A stretch of 64,000 nt of DNA from Bombilactobacillus mellifer. GTDB taxonomy: Bacteria > Bacillota > Bacilli > Lactobacillales > Lactobacillaceae. Location of the stretch: the NCBI RefSeq assembly GCF_000970795.1, contig NZ_KQ034029.1, forward strand, positions 62,001 to 126,000, given 5' to 3'. How positions within the stretch are numbered: the stretch's first letter is position 1; each line of letters begins with the position of its first letter. Made by a program: the position numbers and the translations under genes. Of the stretch, positions 31,940-41,363 are shown piece after piece. Below the pieces are notes generated by a model. It searched no databases. It was not told the origin of the DNA and saw only the letters and a program-made list of their open reading frames with translations.

Positions 31940-31968
31940 ATGTTAGCACGAATCAATTAAACATGCAA
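31940..31968 (-). promoter_or_regulatory. rpmE2 promoter
   Basis: Minus strand: -35 TTGCAT (31963-31968), 17-base spacer, -10 TAACAT (31940-31945), directly after the murA stop. Confidence 0.6.
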
Positions 31969-31971
31969 CCG

Positions 31972-33240
31972 CTAAAAAATTTCATTACCGGAATAAGAGA
32001 CATCCGCCTTCAGATTTTGCAATTTGGTAATAATGCGATCATAGCCGCGCATAATATTCTCAGCACAATCAATCACGGTTGTCCCTTCCGCCATTAAAGC
32101 AGCGATCATCAAAGACGCACCCCCACGAATTTCTTCCGCGGTAACTTCTGTACCTGTTAAATGTGACGTATGATTCACCAAAATCTGATTGTTAACTACT
32201 TTAATGTGCGCGCCCATTTTAATCAATTCGGGAATGTGCCGGGTTCGTTTAGGATAAATACTATCTATAATCGTACTTTGACTATCCGCTAATAACATTA
32301 ATGGCGTTAATGGTTGCTGCAAATCAGTGGCAAACCCTGGGTAAACACTGGTTTTGACTTTAATACCGCTTAATTGGCTATTGGGATAAACAAAAATACT
32401 ATCTTCCCGGACATCTAAGTTCACACCCATTTCTTGAATTTTAGCCAAGAATGCATCCAAATGCTCCGCAATAATATTCTTAACTAAGATCCCATCACCG
32501 ACTGCCGCTGCTAAAGATAGATAAGTCCCGGCTTCAATACGATCCGGAATAATAGTATGAGAGCTTTGTGTGCCTAAATGTTCTACTCCCGTGATACGAA
32601 TAGTTTGTGTCCCAACACCACGAATTTGCGCTCCCATATTATTTAAAAAGGTGGCCAAATCAATAATTTCCGGCTCGCGAGCGGCATTTTCAATTACTGT
32701 AGTTCCATGCGCTCGAACAGCTGCCAAAATAATATTAATGGTGGCACCGACCGAAACCATATCTAAAAAAATCCGCGCTCCATGTAAACCATGGGGTGCT
32801 TCAATTACAATGGAATCCTTTTGTTGATGAACTTGGGCACCTAAGGCTTTAAAACCTTTAATGTGCTGGTCAATGGGGCGCGGACCAATATCATCACCAC
32901 CTGGAAACCCAACGACTGCTTTTCCAAAGCGGCCCAACATCGAACCCATAAAATAATAGGAGGCCCGCAAACTCTTTACTTTACCATGTGGCAAGGCAAT
33001 AAATTTAATCTGGGTCGGGTCTACTCGTAACACATCGCCATCATAATCCGAAGCCACATTCATTGACCCTAACATATCCATTAGGTTATAAACGTCCTTA
33101 ATTTGCGGCACTGAATCCAAAATCACCGGAGAATCAGCTAAAATTGTAGCGGGAATAATTGCTACTGTGCTATTTTTGGCACCGCCAATAGTTACTGTGC
33201 CAGAAAGCCTCTTCCCACCATGAATCACCATTTTTGCCAT
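31972..33240 (-). CDS. murA: UDP-N-acetylglucosamine 1-carboxyvinyltransferase (MurA2/MurZ position)
   Basis: First committed step of peptidoglycan synthesis: adds enolpyruvate from PEP to UDP-GlcNAc. Inside-out alpha/beta barrel of the EPSP synthase family. The conserved Lys22-Asn23 (GAKNS) are present. The active-site loop reads FPGGDDIGPRPID, so the residue aligned with the catalytic/fosfomycin-target Cys115 of E. coli is Asp116. This change is known to keep activity and give fosfomycin resistance. 422 aa. The neighbourhood (pyrG, rpoE, rpmE) matches B. subtilis murAB; a second MurA probably lies elsewhere. Confidence 0.95.
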   Translation of the reverse strand: MAKMVIHGGKRLSGTVTIGGAKNSTVAIIPATILADSPVILDSVPQIKDVYNLMDMLGSMNVASDYDGDVLRVDPTQIKFIALPHGKVKSLRASYYFMGSMLGRFGKAVVGFPGGDDIGPRPIDQHIKGFKALGAQVHQQKDSIVIEAPHGLHGARIFLDMVSVGATINIILAAVRAHGTTVIENAAREPEIIDLATFLNNMGAQIRGVGTQTIRITGVEHLGTQSSHTIIPDRIEAGTYLSLAAAVGDGILVKNIIAEHLDAFLAKIQEMGVNLDVREDSIFVYPNSQLSGIKVKTSVYPGFATDLQQPLTPLMLLADSQSTIIDSIYPKRTRHIPELIKMGAHIKVVNNQILVNHTSHLTGTEVTAEEIRGGASLMIAALMAEGTTVIDCAENIMRGYDRIITKLQNLKADVSYSGNEIF

Positions 33241-33313
33241 ATTCTCTCTCAGCCCTTTTCGAATTCAAACTCACCATAAAATAATAATATAAATCACGAA
33301 GAATGTACACCCA

Positions 33314-34927
33314 TTAAATATCAGATTCTGTTAATTGACAGGCTGCGCCGACAAAATGTTTGAAAATAGGTTCCGGTCGTGCCGGGCGAGAGAGAAATTC
33401 CGGATGAAATTGCACTCCCACAAAAAAGCGGTTCGTTGGAATTTCAATAATTTCCACTAAGCGATTATCAGGCGACACTCCGGAAAAGACGAGTCCCTTT
33501 TGAGCTAATAAGCTCCGATATTCATTATTAAATTCATAACGATGCCGATGCCGCTCTTGGATCACACTTTGATTATTATAAATTTGTGCCACCAAAGTAT
33601 GTGGCTGGATTTTGCAAGGCCAAGCACCAAGCCGTAATGTTCCACCACGATTTTCCACATCATGTTGATCGGCCATTAAATCAATCACCCGATGTTTGGC
33701 CTGAGGATTAATTTCAGTGGAAGTCGCATCTTTGATTCCTGCAACATTACGGGCAAATTCTAAACAGGCCATCTGCATCCCTAAGCAAACTCCCAAGTAG
33801 GGTACGTCATTTTCACGAGCATATTTGACGGTTTGAATCATGCCTTCCAAGCCTCGAGACCCAAAACCACCGGGAACAATAATGCCATCGGCTTTGCCTA
33901 ATTTATCCTGGACATTTTCAGCGGTGATATCTTCGGCCCGATAACGAATAACTTGAACATCACAGTCAAAAGCATAGCCCGCGTGCTTCAAAGCTTCATT
34001 GACCGAAATATATGCATCTTTGAGTTCCACATATTTACCAACTAAAGCAATCGTTGTTTGATGCTGCAAATTCAAAACGCGTTGTTCCAAACGTTGCCAA
34101 CTGGTCATATCGGCAGTCGGTGCCTGGATGTGTAAATAATCGCAAACAGTTTGATCGAGCCCTTGTTTTTGCAAGTTTAACGGTACAGAATAAAGGCTGG
34201 GAACATCTAGCGATTCAATCACGGCAGCAGGATCAACATCACAAAATGAAGCAATCTTGTTGCGCATTCCCTGTGAAATCGGCTTTTCCGTCCGGACCAC
34301 AAGAATGTTCGGTTGAATCCCTAAACCCCGTAATTCTTTGACACTATGCTGAGTAGGTTTGGTTTTCATTTCGCCGGCAGCTTTTAAATAGGGGATTAAA
34401 GTAGTATGAATATAAACCACATTTTCCGAACCCACTTCGGATTTCATTTGCCGTAAAGCTTCTAAATAAGGTAACGATTCAATATCGCCTACCGTTCCTC
34501 CAACTTCGGTAATAATGACATCAGAATCAGTAGTGGCTGCAGCGCGCATAATTTTTTCTTTAATCATATTCGTAATATGCGGGATAACTTGCACGGTGGC
34601 GCCATCATACTCACCTTTGCGCTCTTTTTGAATCACTTCGGAGTAAACTTGCCCCGTAGTCACATTAGAATATTTATTTAAATCAATATCAATAAAGCGT
34701 TCGTAATGACCTAAGTCTAAATCAGTCTCTGTCCCATCATTGGTGACAAAAACTTCACCATGTTGATAGGGACTCATGGTTCCCGGATCCACATTAATAT
34801 ACGGATCGAATTTTTGCATTGTTACTTTCAAGCCGCGATTTTTTAATAACCTTCCGAGCGACGAAGCCACGATTCCTTTTCCTAAAGATGAAACCACGCC
34901 GCCGGTCACAAAGATATACTTGGTCAT
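33314..34927 (-). CDS. pyrG: CTP synthase
   Basis: Makes CTP from UTP, ATP and glutamine. N-terminal synthetase domain with [17 protein letters not shown] (8-24) and a class I glutamine amidotransferase domain with the nucleophile in [11 protein letters not shown] and the His-Pro-Glu of GVQFHPEF. 537 aa. Preceded by a promoter and an attenuator leader (35016-35114) that should sense CTP. Confidence 0.97.
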   Translation of the reverse strand: MTKYIFVTGGVVSSLGKGIVASSLGRLLKNRGLKVTMQKFDPYINVDPGTMSPYQHGEVFVTNDGTETDLDLGHYERFIDIDLNKYSNVTTGQVYSEVIQKERKGEYDGATVQVIPHITNMIKEKIMRAAATTDSDVIITEVGGTVGDIESLPYLEALRQMKSEVGSENVVYIHTTLIPYLKAAGEMKTKPTQHSVKELRGLGIQPNILVVRTEKPISQGMRNKIASFCDVDPAAVIESLDVPSLYSVPLNLQKQGLDQTVCDYLHIQAPTADMTSWQRLEQRVLNLQHQTTIALVGKYVELKDAYISVNEALKHAGYAFDCDVQVIRYRAEDITAENVQDKLGKADGIIVPGGFGSRGLEGMIQTVKYARENDVPYLGVCLGMQMACLEFARNVAGIKDATSTEINPQAKHRVIDLMADQHDVENRGGTLRLGAWPCKIQPHTLVAQIYNNQSVIQERHRHRYEFNNEYRSLLAQKGLVFSGVSPDNRLVEIIEIPTNRFFVGVQFHPEFLSRPARPEPIFKHFVGAACQLTESDI

Positions 34928-35015
34928 ACCAACACTCCTTTATTTTTATGCACTGTTTGAATCTTGTCGTTAGTTTATAACTACCAATCAACCAACACTG
35001 ACAGGGGTAATAAAT

Positions 35016-35054
35016 TAAAAAAGGCCTCCATTCGCTTGCTTGAATAGAGAGCCT
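35016..35054 (-). terminator. pyrG leader attenuator
   Basis: Minus strand: 5' arm AGGCTCTCTATTC (35042-35054), loop AAGCAAGC, 3' arm GAATGGAGGCCT, then six T. The 5' arm is pyrimidine-rich, as needed to pair with a poly-G tract added at the transcript start under low CTP. It also serves as the only terminator after rpoE. Confidence 0.82.
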
Positions 35055-35077
35055 GTACTAACGCACTGTAACGCGCC

Positions 35078-35114
35078 CAAAAAGTATTTTATAAAGAATT
35101 ATATTTGTTGTCAA
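35078..35114 (-). promoter_or_regulatory. pyrG promoter and GGGC initiation site
   Basis: Minus strand: perfect -35 TTGACA (35109-35114), 17-base spacer, -10 TAAAAT (35086-35091), seven bases, then GGGC beginning at 35078. B. subtilis pyrG starts GGGCU, stalls at the first C when CTP is low and adds extra G residues; the same GGGC start is seen here. Confidence 0.8.
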
Positions 35115-35129
35115 ATAATTTCTAACAAA

Positions 35130-35729
35130 TTATTGCTCGGGATGGTCATCCTCGTCGTCCGCATCAGAGAATTCGCTCAAGTCGCCTTCAATGCCATCAT
35201 CTAAATCATCATCCGCACTCAAATCAGTGTCACCATTATCACTTAACGTCATATTGGGTTGCGAAAATTTGGACAAATCCGGCATTTGTTGAGCATCACT
35301 GGTATCATCATCGTCATCATCATTAATGCTGGAAACACTGCCATCTTCTTCATCGTAATCAATAACGTCATCATCATCGTCATCATCAATAAAAGCATTG
35401 ACCCGCTTAATTTCAGGGGCTTTGACATCATCGGAATCTTCGGGATGGTTAACTTCTTCATCGACGGAATCGTAGGGATACCAAGTACGCATGCCCCAGA
35501 CATTTTCTCCTAAAGAAATAAAACTGCCGTCATCATTTAAATCCGTATAAAATTGCGGTAACTGATTTCTAATTTCTGCATCACTTTTATTCATATATTG
35601 TTGAATTTCATTAACCAAATCGACAAAAGAAATGGGTTTTTGGGCTTGTTCTAAAATGGCATGCGCCACTTCAATCATGGATAAATCACTTTTATTTTTG
35701 CCATCAAATTGTTTTAATTCTACAACCAC
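35130..35729 (-). CDS. rpoE: RNA polymerase delta subunit
   Basis: Firmicutes-specific RNAP subunit that increases specificity and recycling. The winged-helix HARE-type N-domain (about 10-80, LSMIEVAHAILEQ, then ENVWGMRTWYPYDSVDE) is followed by a very acidic disordered tail with long Asp/Glu runs. The 3' half of the gene is a simple GAT/GAC-rich tract. The frame allows an ATG at 35741, but that abuts AAAGG. The GTG at 35729, about 12 bases from AGG, is more plausible. About 199 aa. Confidence 0.93.
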   Translation of the reverse strand: MVVELKQFDGKNKSDLSMIEVAHAILEQAQKPISFVDLVNEIQQYMNKSDAEIRNQLPQFYTDLNDDGSFISLGENVWGMRTWYPYDSVDEEVNHPEDSDDVKAPEIKRVNAFIDDDDDDDVIDYDEEDGSVSSINDDDDDDTSDAQQMPDLSKFSQPNMTLSDNGDTDLSADDDLDDGIEGDLSEFSDADDEDDHPEQ

Positions 35730-35773
35730 TGCTAGGCACATCCTTTCAACAGTCTGTCTTCCATCTTAACCAC

Positions 35774-36208
35774 TCATTGTTCAAAAAGCAATCTTAACTT
35801 ATAACTTCCAATTAACTTTAATTCATTGAACAATTGATATTGTAATTTAAGTTGCCCATTTAAGGGATCTTGGGCTAAAAAAAGCTGCATTTGCTGCGTT
35901 TGTGAGCGTAACCAGAAACTGCCATAGGGCGTTTGATAGGCAAACCGCCGCGGTTGTCGCTGATCAAAAATTAATTTGGTACTTGCTTCTCCTTGAGGTT
36001 GACGTTTAATCATTACTTCCTGCTGAGAACTTAATTTAATAGTAACCCGGGCCAAAGCAGGCGCATCCTCTTGGTACCGCAAATAAATTATCGGCCCTAA
36101 TTGTACAAACTGCCCCTGGGTTTTTACTTGGAATTGATTCATTTCACCATTTTGGATAATTTGATTAGTTAAATGAATATTCACTGTTTGGACTTCTGGC
36201 TTTGCCAT
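35774..36208 (-). CDS. DUF1934 (YwiB-like) protein
   Basis: 144-residue protein of mostly beta strands, with the lipocalin-like family pattern of alternating strands (VTIKLSSQQEVMIKRQ, then SFWLRSQTQQMQLFL). The fold of the family is a beta barrel, but its biochemical function is unknown. It lies 32 bases upstream of rpoE in the same orientation, so the two are likely co-transcribed. Confidence 0.8.
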   Translation of the reverse strand: MAKPEVQTVNIHLTNQIIQNGEMNQFQVKTQGQFVQLGPIIYLRYQEDAPALARVTIKLSSQQEVMIKRQPQGEASTKLIFDQRQPRRFAYQTPYGSFWLRSQTQQMQLFLAQDPLNGQLKLQYQLFNELKLIGSYKLRLLFEQ

Positions 36209-36288
36209 GCTGTTATCCCTTCCAACTTGAATTATAATATAATTGATTATGTAAGACTAATTTAACTCTAATTGAGGAGTGCTTTTTT

Positions 36289-37104
36289 GTGCAAACTATT
36301 TTACTTTATGATCATGATTATCATACGCCGCCAGCTTTAAAGCGGATTTTTCCTGATACCGATTTTTTATTACGTCTAGCTCAAGTCCGGCAACAACCAC
36401 TGATTCAATTTTGGCAAAGTTGTCCCTGTGTCATTTTAGGCTTACAAGATAAACGTCTCACTCAATTACAAGCTGGATTACAATGGCTTCACCGGCAACA
36501 GTGGCCTGTCTTTATTCGCAATTCAGGCGGTTTGGCAGTGATCAGTGATCCCGGGATTATTAATCTGAGCTATTTTATACCGGATACCACTAACTTATCA
36601 ATTGATCAAGCTTATGAATTAATGTTTGCCGACTTGCAAAGTTGTTTAGCACCACTCATGTTAGACCATTTTGAAGTACAAAATTCCTATTGTCCTGGAA
36701 CTTATGACATTGTCCGCCAAGGTCAAAAAATTGCCGGTTTGGCGCAACGGCGCTTAAATCGAGCTGGTGTAGTGATGGCCTATATTGCTGTTAACGGCAA
36801 TCAACAACACCGCGGGGCTTTACTGCAAAAATTTTATCAACTGGCCAATCAGCCTGTGCAAGCGCGCTATCCACAAGTCAATCCCGCCAGCATGACTACC
36901 TTAGCAGCCGTGGATTCCAGTTGCCCAACTCCGGCGATTTTTAAAGCCCGTCTCCTACAAGTACTTGCTCAAAGATTTACTATACAAAAAATCAGTACTA
37001 GTTGGCTGACACAACAACCTCAATATGCTTCTAGTATTTCGAAAGCATTGACCCAACAACAACAGCTCAATCGCACTCTTTACAAATTGAAGGAGGAACA
37101 ATAA
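36289..37104 (+). CDS. lipL: Lipoyl/octanoyl transferase family protein, LipL-like
   Basis: Biotin/lipoate protein ligase fold. Lipoyl site RNSGGLAVISDPGIINLS (77-94), then SYCPGTYDIVRQGQKIAGLAQRR with Cys135 and Lys147. The Cys in SYCPG matches the catalytic Cys of B. subtilis LipL, which moves octanoyl groups from GcvH to E2 subunits. A lipoate ligase role is the alternative. Start is GTG at 36289, nine bases after GAGGAG. 271 aa. The HD-domain gene begins two bases after its stop. Confidence 0.8.
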   Translation: MQTILLYDHDYHTPPALKRIFPDTDFLLRLAQVRQQPLIQFWQSCPCVILGLQDKRLTQLQAGLQWLHRQQWPVFIRNSGGLAVISDPGIINLSYFIPDTTNLSIDQAYELMFADLQSCLAPLMLDHFEVQNSYCPGTYDIVRQGQKIAGLAQRRLNRAGVVMAYIAVNGNQQHRGALLQKFYQLANQPVQARYPQVNPASMTTLAAVDSSCPTPAIFKARLLQVLAQRFTIQKISTSWLTQQPQYASSISKALTQQQQLNRTLYKLKEEQ

Positions 37105-37106
37105 TT

Positions 37107-38444
37107 ATGCTCCAAGTCGCCTTTTTACCCCGCGAAAAAGTCTTTCGCGATCCTGTCCATAACTATATTCACGTGCGTCATCGCGTGATTTTAGACTTAA
37201 TTAACACTCCAGAGTTTCAACGCCTCCGGCGCATTAAACAATTAGGTACCACGTCCTTCACTTTTCACGGGGCGGAACATTCGCGCTTTTCTCATTGTTT
37301 AGGTGTCTACGAAATTACCCGTAAAATTTGTGAAACTTTTGCCCGGAATTATCCGACCCAAAATGCTCACGATGGTTTATGGGACAATTCGGAGTGCTTA
37401 GTAGCTTTATGTGCCGCTTTATTACATGATATCGGTCATGGTCCGTATTCGCACACTTTTGAACATATTTTTAACACAGATCATGAACAATGGACCCAAA
37501 AGATTATTACTTCACCACAAACTAAAGTCAATCAAATTTTGCGACAAGTTGAGCCGCAGTTTCCTGAAAAAGTAGCCGCAGTAATAGCCAAAACCTATCC
37601 CAATGAACAAGTTGTCCAAATGATTTCCAGTCAAATTGACGCCGATCGAATGGATTATTTATTACGTGATGCCTATTATACGGGAACTCAATACGGCACG
37701 TTCGATTTAACCCGGATCATGCGAGTCATTCATCCTTACCGCTCAGGTTTAGCTTTTGAAATTGGCGGCATGCATGCGGTGGAGGATTACTTAGTTTCCC
37801 GCTTTCAAATGTATCAACAAATTTATTTTCATCCAGTTTCACGGGGGATGGAAGTTGTGTTGACTAAATTACTCCATCGGGCTAAATATCTTTATGAAAA
37901 AGGTGAAATGGCCGGCTTTGAAATGCCCAGTCTGTTAATTCCATTCTTTGAAAATGACATCAATGTTTCGGATTACCTCCGACTCGATGATGATGTCTTA
38001 AACACTTATTTTAATTTATGGCGTGATCATCCGGATTCAATTTTACAAAATTTAGTTCACCGCTTTTTAGATCGCCATCCCTTCAAATCTGTTACCTTTG
38101 TTCCCGGTCAAGAAGACCAACTGCAAGAAATGCGGCACTTAGTTCAAGCCGCGGGCTTTGATCCTGAATTTTATACTGCCATTAATAATAGTTTTGATTT
38201 GCCCTATGATTCCTACAAGCCCTCCGCTCAAGAACCCAAAACGCAAATTGAAATTATGCAACCCGATGGTAGTTTGCAAGAGTTATCCACCATAAGTCCG
38301 ATAGTCCAAGCACTGGCCGGTCGTGTCAGTGGCGATCATCGGTTTTATTTTCCCAAAGAAATGTTGGCAGATCCTACGCACAGTCAAACTGCCTCCTGTT
38401 TGAGCGCCTTTCAAGCACATATTAAGAACAATGCGCTACAATGA
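37107..38444 (+). CDS. HD-domain phosphohydrolase, dNTPase-like (YwfO family)
   Basis: Metal-dependent HD hydrolase. The opening VFRDPVHNYIHV and HSRFSHCLGV, then LLHDIGHGPYSHTFEH, give the H...HD...D ligands, with QIDADRMDYLLRDAYYTG following. The family includes the Enterococcus EF1143 dNTP triphosphohydrolase and is a bacterial relative of SAMHD1, so a deoxynucleotide hydrolase is likely. 445 aa. Co-transcribed with the lipL-like gene and mscL. Confidence 0.85.
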   Translation: MLQVAFLPREKVFRDPVHNYIHVRHRVILDLINTPEFQRLRRIKQLGTTSFTFHGAEHSRFSHCLGVYEITRKICETFARNYPTQNAHDGLWDNSECLVALCAALLHDIGHGPYSHTFEHIFNTDHEQWTQKIITSPQTKVNQILRQVEPQFPEKVAAVIAKTYPNEQVVQMISSQIDADRMDYLLRDAYYTGTQYGTFDLTRIMRVIHPYRSGLAFEIGGMHAVEDYLVSRFQMYQQIYFHPVSRGMEVVLTKLLHRAKYLYEKGEMAGFEMPSLLIPFFENDINVSDYLRLDDDVLNTYFNLWRDHPDSILQNLVHRFLDRHPFKSVTFVPGQEDQLQEMRHLVQAAGFDPEFYTAINNSFDLPYDSYKPSAQEPKTQIEIMQPDGSLQELSTISPIVQALAGRVSGDHRFYFPKEMLADPTHSQTASCLSAFQAHIKNNALQ

Positions 38445-38469
38445 GGGCAAACGTTAGGGGGAGTCGGCA

Positions 38470-38835
38470 GTGTTAAATGATTTCAAAAATTTTATTATGC
38501 GCGGTAATGTTTTAGATTTAGCTGTCGGGGTTATTATTGGCGGTGCCTTTAGTAACATCGTTAATGCTTTAACTAAATATATCTTAAATCCGTTTATTGG
38601 CTTATTCTTAGGACATATTGATTTATCTTCCATTAAAGTCGGTATGTTCCAAGTAGGATCTTTCCTCAATGCGGTCATTGAATTTCTTATTATAGCCTTT
38701 GTCGTTTTTCTTATTGTTCAAGGTGTTCACAAAATTGAACGGCCCAAACCACAGGTTCAACAACCTTCCGCCGAAGAACAATATCTCCAAGAAATTCGTG
38801 ATCTTTTAAAAAATTCCAATAATCGCCCGCAATAA
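38470..38835 (+). CDS. mscL: Large-conductance mechanosensitive channel
   Basis: Pentameric channel opening under membrane tension on hypo-osmotic shock. N-terminal helix MLNDFKNFIMRGNVLDLAVG, TM1 about 14-45, TM2 about 65-90, and a C-terminal cytoplasmic helix with EEQYLQEIRDLL. 121 aa. Start GTG at 38470 after GGGGGAG. Confidence 0.96.
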   Translation: MLNDFKNFIMRGNVLDLAVGVIIGGAFSNIVNALTKYILNPFIGLFLGHIDLSSIKVGMFQVGSFLNAVIEFLIIAFVVFLIVQGVHKIERPKPQVQQPSAEEQYLQEIRDLLKNSNNRPQ

Positions 38836-38847
38836 TAATTGCATACT

Positions 38848-38879
38848 AAAAAGGACAGCCGTACAAGCTGTCCTTTTTT
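38848..38879. terminator. Bidirectional terminator between mscL and prs
   Basis: AAGGACAGC / GCTGTCCTT stem with A and T tracts on both sides, serving the converging mscL (plus) and prs (minus) genes. Confidence 0.9.
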
Positions 38880-38888
38880 GATTACCGT

Positions 38889-39872
38889 TTAAGCTGGATG
38901 GCGTTTAAAACGATTGTTAAATAATGGACTCACAGGTTCATTATGGTAAATGCGTTTAATAGCATCCGCCATTAATGGCGCTACCGAAATTTCAACCATT
39001 TTATCCAATTTTTTATCATCACTTAATTGAATGGTGTCAGTTACTACCAGTTTTTTAATTGCGGAAGCTTGTAATCGTTCAATTGCTGGACCCGATAAGA
39101 CCGGATGCGTACAACTAGCATAGACTTCACTAGCACCCGCTTCCATTAAAGCTTGGGCCGCCAAGGAAATTGTCCCAGCAGTATCGATCATATCATCAAT
39201 AATAATCGCCCGTTTATTCCGGACATCACCAATAATATTCATTACTTCTGAAACATTCGGGCGCGGACGTCGTTTATCAATGATTGCAATTGGTGCCTTC
39301 AAAAATTCAGCCAAGCGCCGAGCCCGGACAACTCCTCCATGATCAGGTGAAACTACCACCGCTCCTTGATCTAACTGGTTTTCCAAAAAATAATCCGCAA
39401 TTAACGGTGCTCCTAGCAGATGATCTACCGGAATATCAAAGAATCCTTGAATTTGAACTGCATGTAAATCCATCGCAATAATTCGATGGGCACCGGCCTT
39501 TTCCAGCATATTAGCTACTAACTTCGCCGTAATGGGCTCGCGTGATCGAGCTTTGCGATCCTGACGCGCATAGCCGTAGTAGGGCATGACTACATTAATC
39601 GTTTGTGCTGAAGCCCGACGGAGGGCATCAATCATAATCAACAATTCCATTAAATTATCGTTGACTGGCGCAGAGGTGGACTGAATAACAAAAACCTCCG
39701 AACCCCGGATACTCTCTTCAATATTTATTTGAATTTCACCATCACTAAACCGATTGACGGAACATTTACCTAAAGGAACACCCATATAATGGGAAATTTT
39801 TTCAGCTAGTGGCTTATTTGAATTTAAAGCAAAAATCTTCATCGGACATTCAGCATTTTTGGTAGACATCAT
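38889..39872 (-). CDS. prs: Ribose-phosphate pyrophosphokinase
   Basis: Makes PRPP from ribose-5-phosphate and ATP. Flexible-loop and ATP contacts in [20 protein letters not shown], the PRPP loop [12 protein letters not shown], and [16 protein letters not shown]. 327 aa with a short extra N-terminus. Two neighbouring ATGs (39872, 39869) are possible. It lies 33 bases after glmU; the glmU-prs pair is conserved with B. subtilis. Confidence 0.96.
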   Translation of the reverse strand: MMSTKNAECPMKIFALNSNKPLAEKISHYMGVPLGKCSVNRFSDGEIQINIEESIRGSEVFVIQSTSAPVNDNLMELLIMIDALRRASAQTINVVMPYYGYARQDRKARSREPITAKLVANMLEKAGAHRIIAMDLHAVQIQGFFDIPVDHLLGAPLIADYFLENQLDQGAVVVSPDHGGVVRARRLAEFLKAPIAIIDKRRPRPNVSEVMNIIGDVRNKRAIIIDDMIDTAGTISLAAQALMEAGASEVYASCTHPVLSGPAIERLQASAIKKLVVTDTIQLSDDKKLDKMVEISVAPLMADAIKRIYHNEPVSPLFNNRFKRHPA

Positions 39873-39905
39873 TTACTCTCTTTCTCTAAATATAGATTAT
39901 TTTAT

Positions 39906-41294
39906 TTATTGCCAATCAGAATCTTTCGCCAAGGGCAACCTCGACCAATAATCTGGTTTGTTGACTTGGCGAGCCCGTGCAATAGCTAAATCATGTTGAC
40001 TAATATCAGCCGTAATCGTTGATCCCGCGGCTACAAAAGCATGATCTGCAATTTTGACAGGTGCTACAATATTAGAATTACTGCCAATAAACGTATGATC
40101 TCCAACTTCACTATGCCATTTTTGGACACCATCATAATTCACAAAGACTACCCCACAGCCTACATTAATATCACTGCCTAATGTGGCATCGCCCACATAA
40201 CTCAGATGTCCAATTTTGGTCCGTGCTCCAATCTGGGATTTTTTAATTTCACAAAAATTACCAATATGCACTTGGGGACCAATTTCAGTCTGCGGTCGCA
40301 AATGGGAATTAGGTCCGATATCGCTACCTTCTTGCATAACTGCTTTTTCGAGACAAGAACTTTCTATACGAACCTGATCTGCAATAATGGAATCTGTGAT
40401 GCGTGACCCTTGGGTGATTTCACAATTAGCTCCAATTTGCGTTTTACCTTTCAAAGTCACACCCGCTTCAATCAAGGTGTCTGCACCGATTGTCACGTCA
40501 ATATCAATCATCGTATGCTGCGGATCAATTAAGGTCACTCCATTAGCCATGTGCTGTTGATTAATGCGTAACTGCATTAAGGCTGTAGCTTGGGCCAACG
40601 CGGCTTGATCATTAACTCCCAAAGATTCCTCAAAGTTCGCCATTTGAAAAGCGGCCACTGTTTGCTGATCTTTGCGCATCAACTCAATGACATCCGGCAA
40701 ATAATATTCATGTTGGGCATTGTCATTGCGGACTAGATGCAAATAATGAAACAGGGCTTGATTATCAAAACAATAAACGCCCGTATTGATTTCTCGTACT
40801 GCTTGTTCTTGTGGCGTAGCATCTTTTTGTTCGACAATCTTTTGAACCTGATCGTGGTCATCACGAATTACTCGGCCATAGCCAAATGGATCCGGGGCTT
40901 GAGCAGTTAACACCGTCGCTAAGGCTTGTTGCTGTTCATGATAAGTAAATAATTTCTGTAAAGTTGCGGCTGTAAATAAGGGCGTATCCCCACTAATGAC
41001 TAATGTGGTCCCTTGCTTGGTTCCTAAAAGCGACTCACTTTGCAACACTGCATGTGCCGTTCCTAATTGTTGCGCTTGTACTGCGTATTGCGTCCGTTGT
41101 TGTAATAGTTGTTGTACTTGCTGGGCCCCACAACCAATAACCGTAACTATTTGCTGTGGTTGCGTGGCTTCCACTTGCGTTAATACGTGATCCACCATTG
41201 CCCGGCCGCAAACGGGATGCAAAACTTTATACAGTTTTGATTTCATTCTTGTGCCTTGGCCAGCTGCTAAAATCACAGTAAAACGATTTGACAT
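39906..41294 (-). CDS. glmU: Bifunctional GlmU (uridyltransferase / acetyltransferase)
   Basis: Makes UDP-GlcNAc from GlcN-1-P. N-terminal pyrophosphorylase with [20 protein letters not shown]-terminal left-handed beta helix of hexapeptide repeats (from about 250, [10 protein letters not shown] onward) carrying the acetyltransferase site. The ATG at 41294 behind GAAGGGA gives 462 aa; an upstream ATG in frame would add eight residues. It feeds MurA, which is encoded in the same window. Confidence 0.96.
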   Translation of the reverse strand: MSNRFTVILAAGQGTRMKSKLYKVLHPVCGRAMVDHVLTQVEATQPQQIVTVIGCGAQQVQQLLQQRTQYAVQAQQLGTAHAVLQSESLLGTKQGTTLVISGDTPLFTAATLQKLFTYHEQQQALATVLTAQAPDPFGYGRVIRDDHDQVQKIVEQKDATPQEQAVREINTGVYCFDNQALFHYLHLVRNDNAQHEYYLPDVIELMRKDQQTVAAFQMANFEESLGVNDQAALAQATALMQLRINQQHMANGVTLIDPQHTMIDIDVTIGADTLIEAGVTLKGKTQIGANCEITQGSRITDSIIADQVRIESSCLEKAVMQEGSDIGPNSHLRPQTEIGPQVHIGNFCEIKKSQIGARTKIGHLSYVGDATLGSDINVGCGVVFVNYDGVQKWHSEVGDHTFIGSNSNIVAPVKIADHAFVAAGSTITADISQHDLAIARARQVNKPDYWSRLPLAKDSDWQ

Positions 41295-41363
41295 CAATGT
41301 TCCCTTCAATTTCTTCATAATTTAGTAATACCAGGATAATCATACCCTAAGCAAGAAATCCGC

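Noticed and set aside
35130-35513. Plus- and minus-frame open frames inside rpoE (84 codons each)
   Set aside because: They result from the low-complexity GAT-rich tract and lack ribosome sites.
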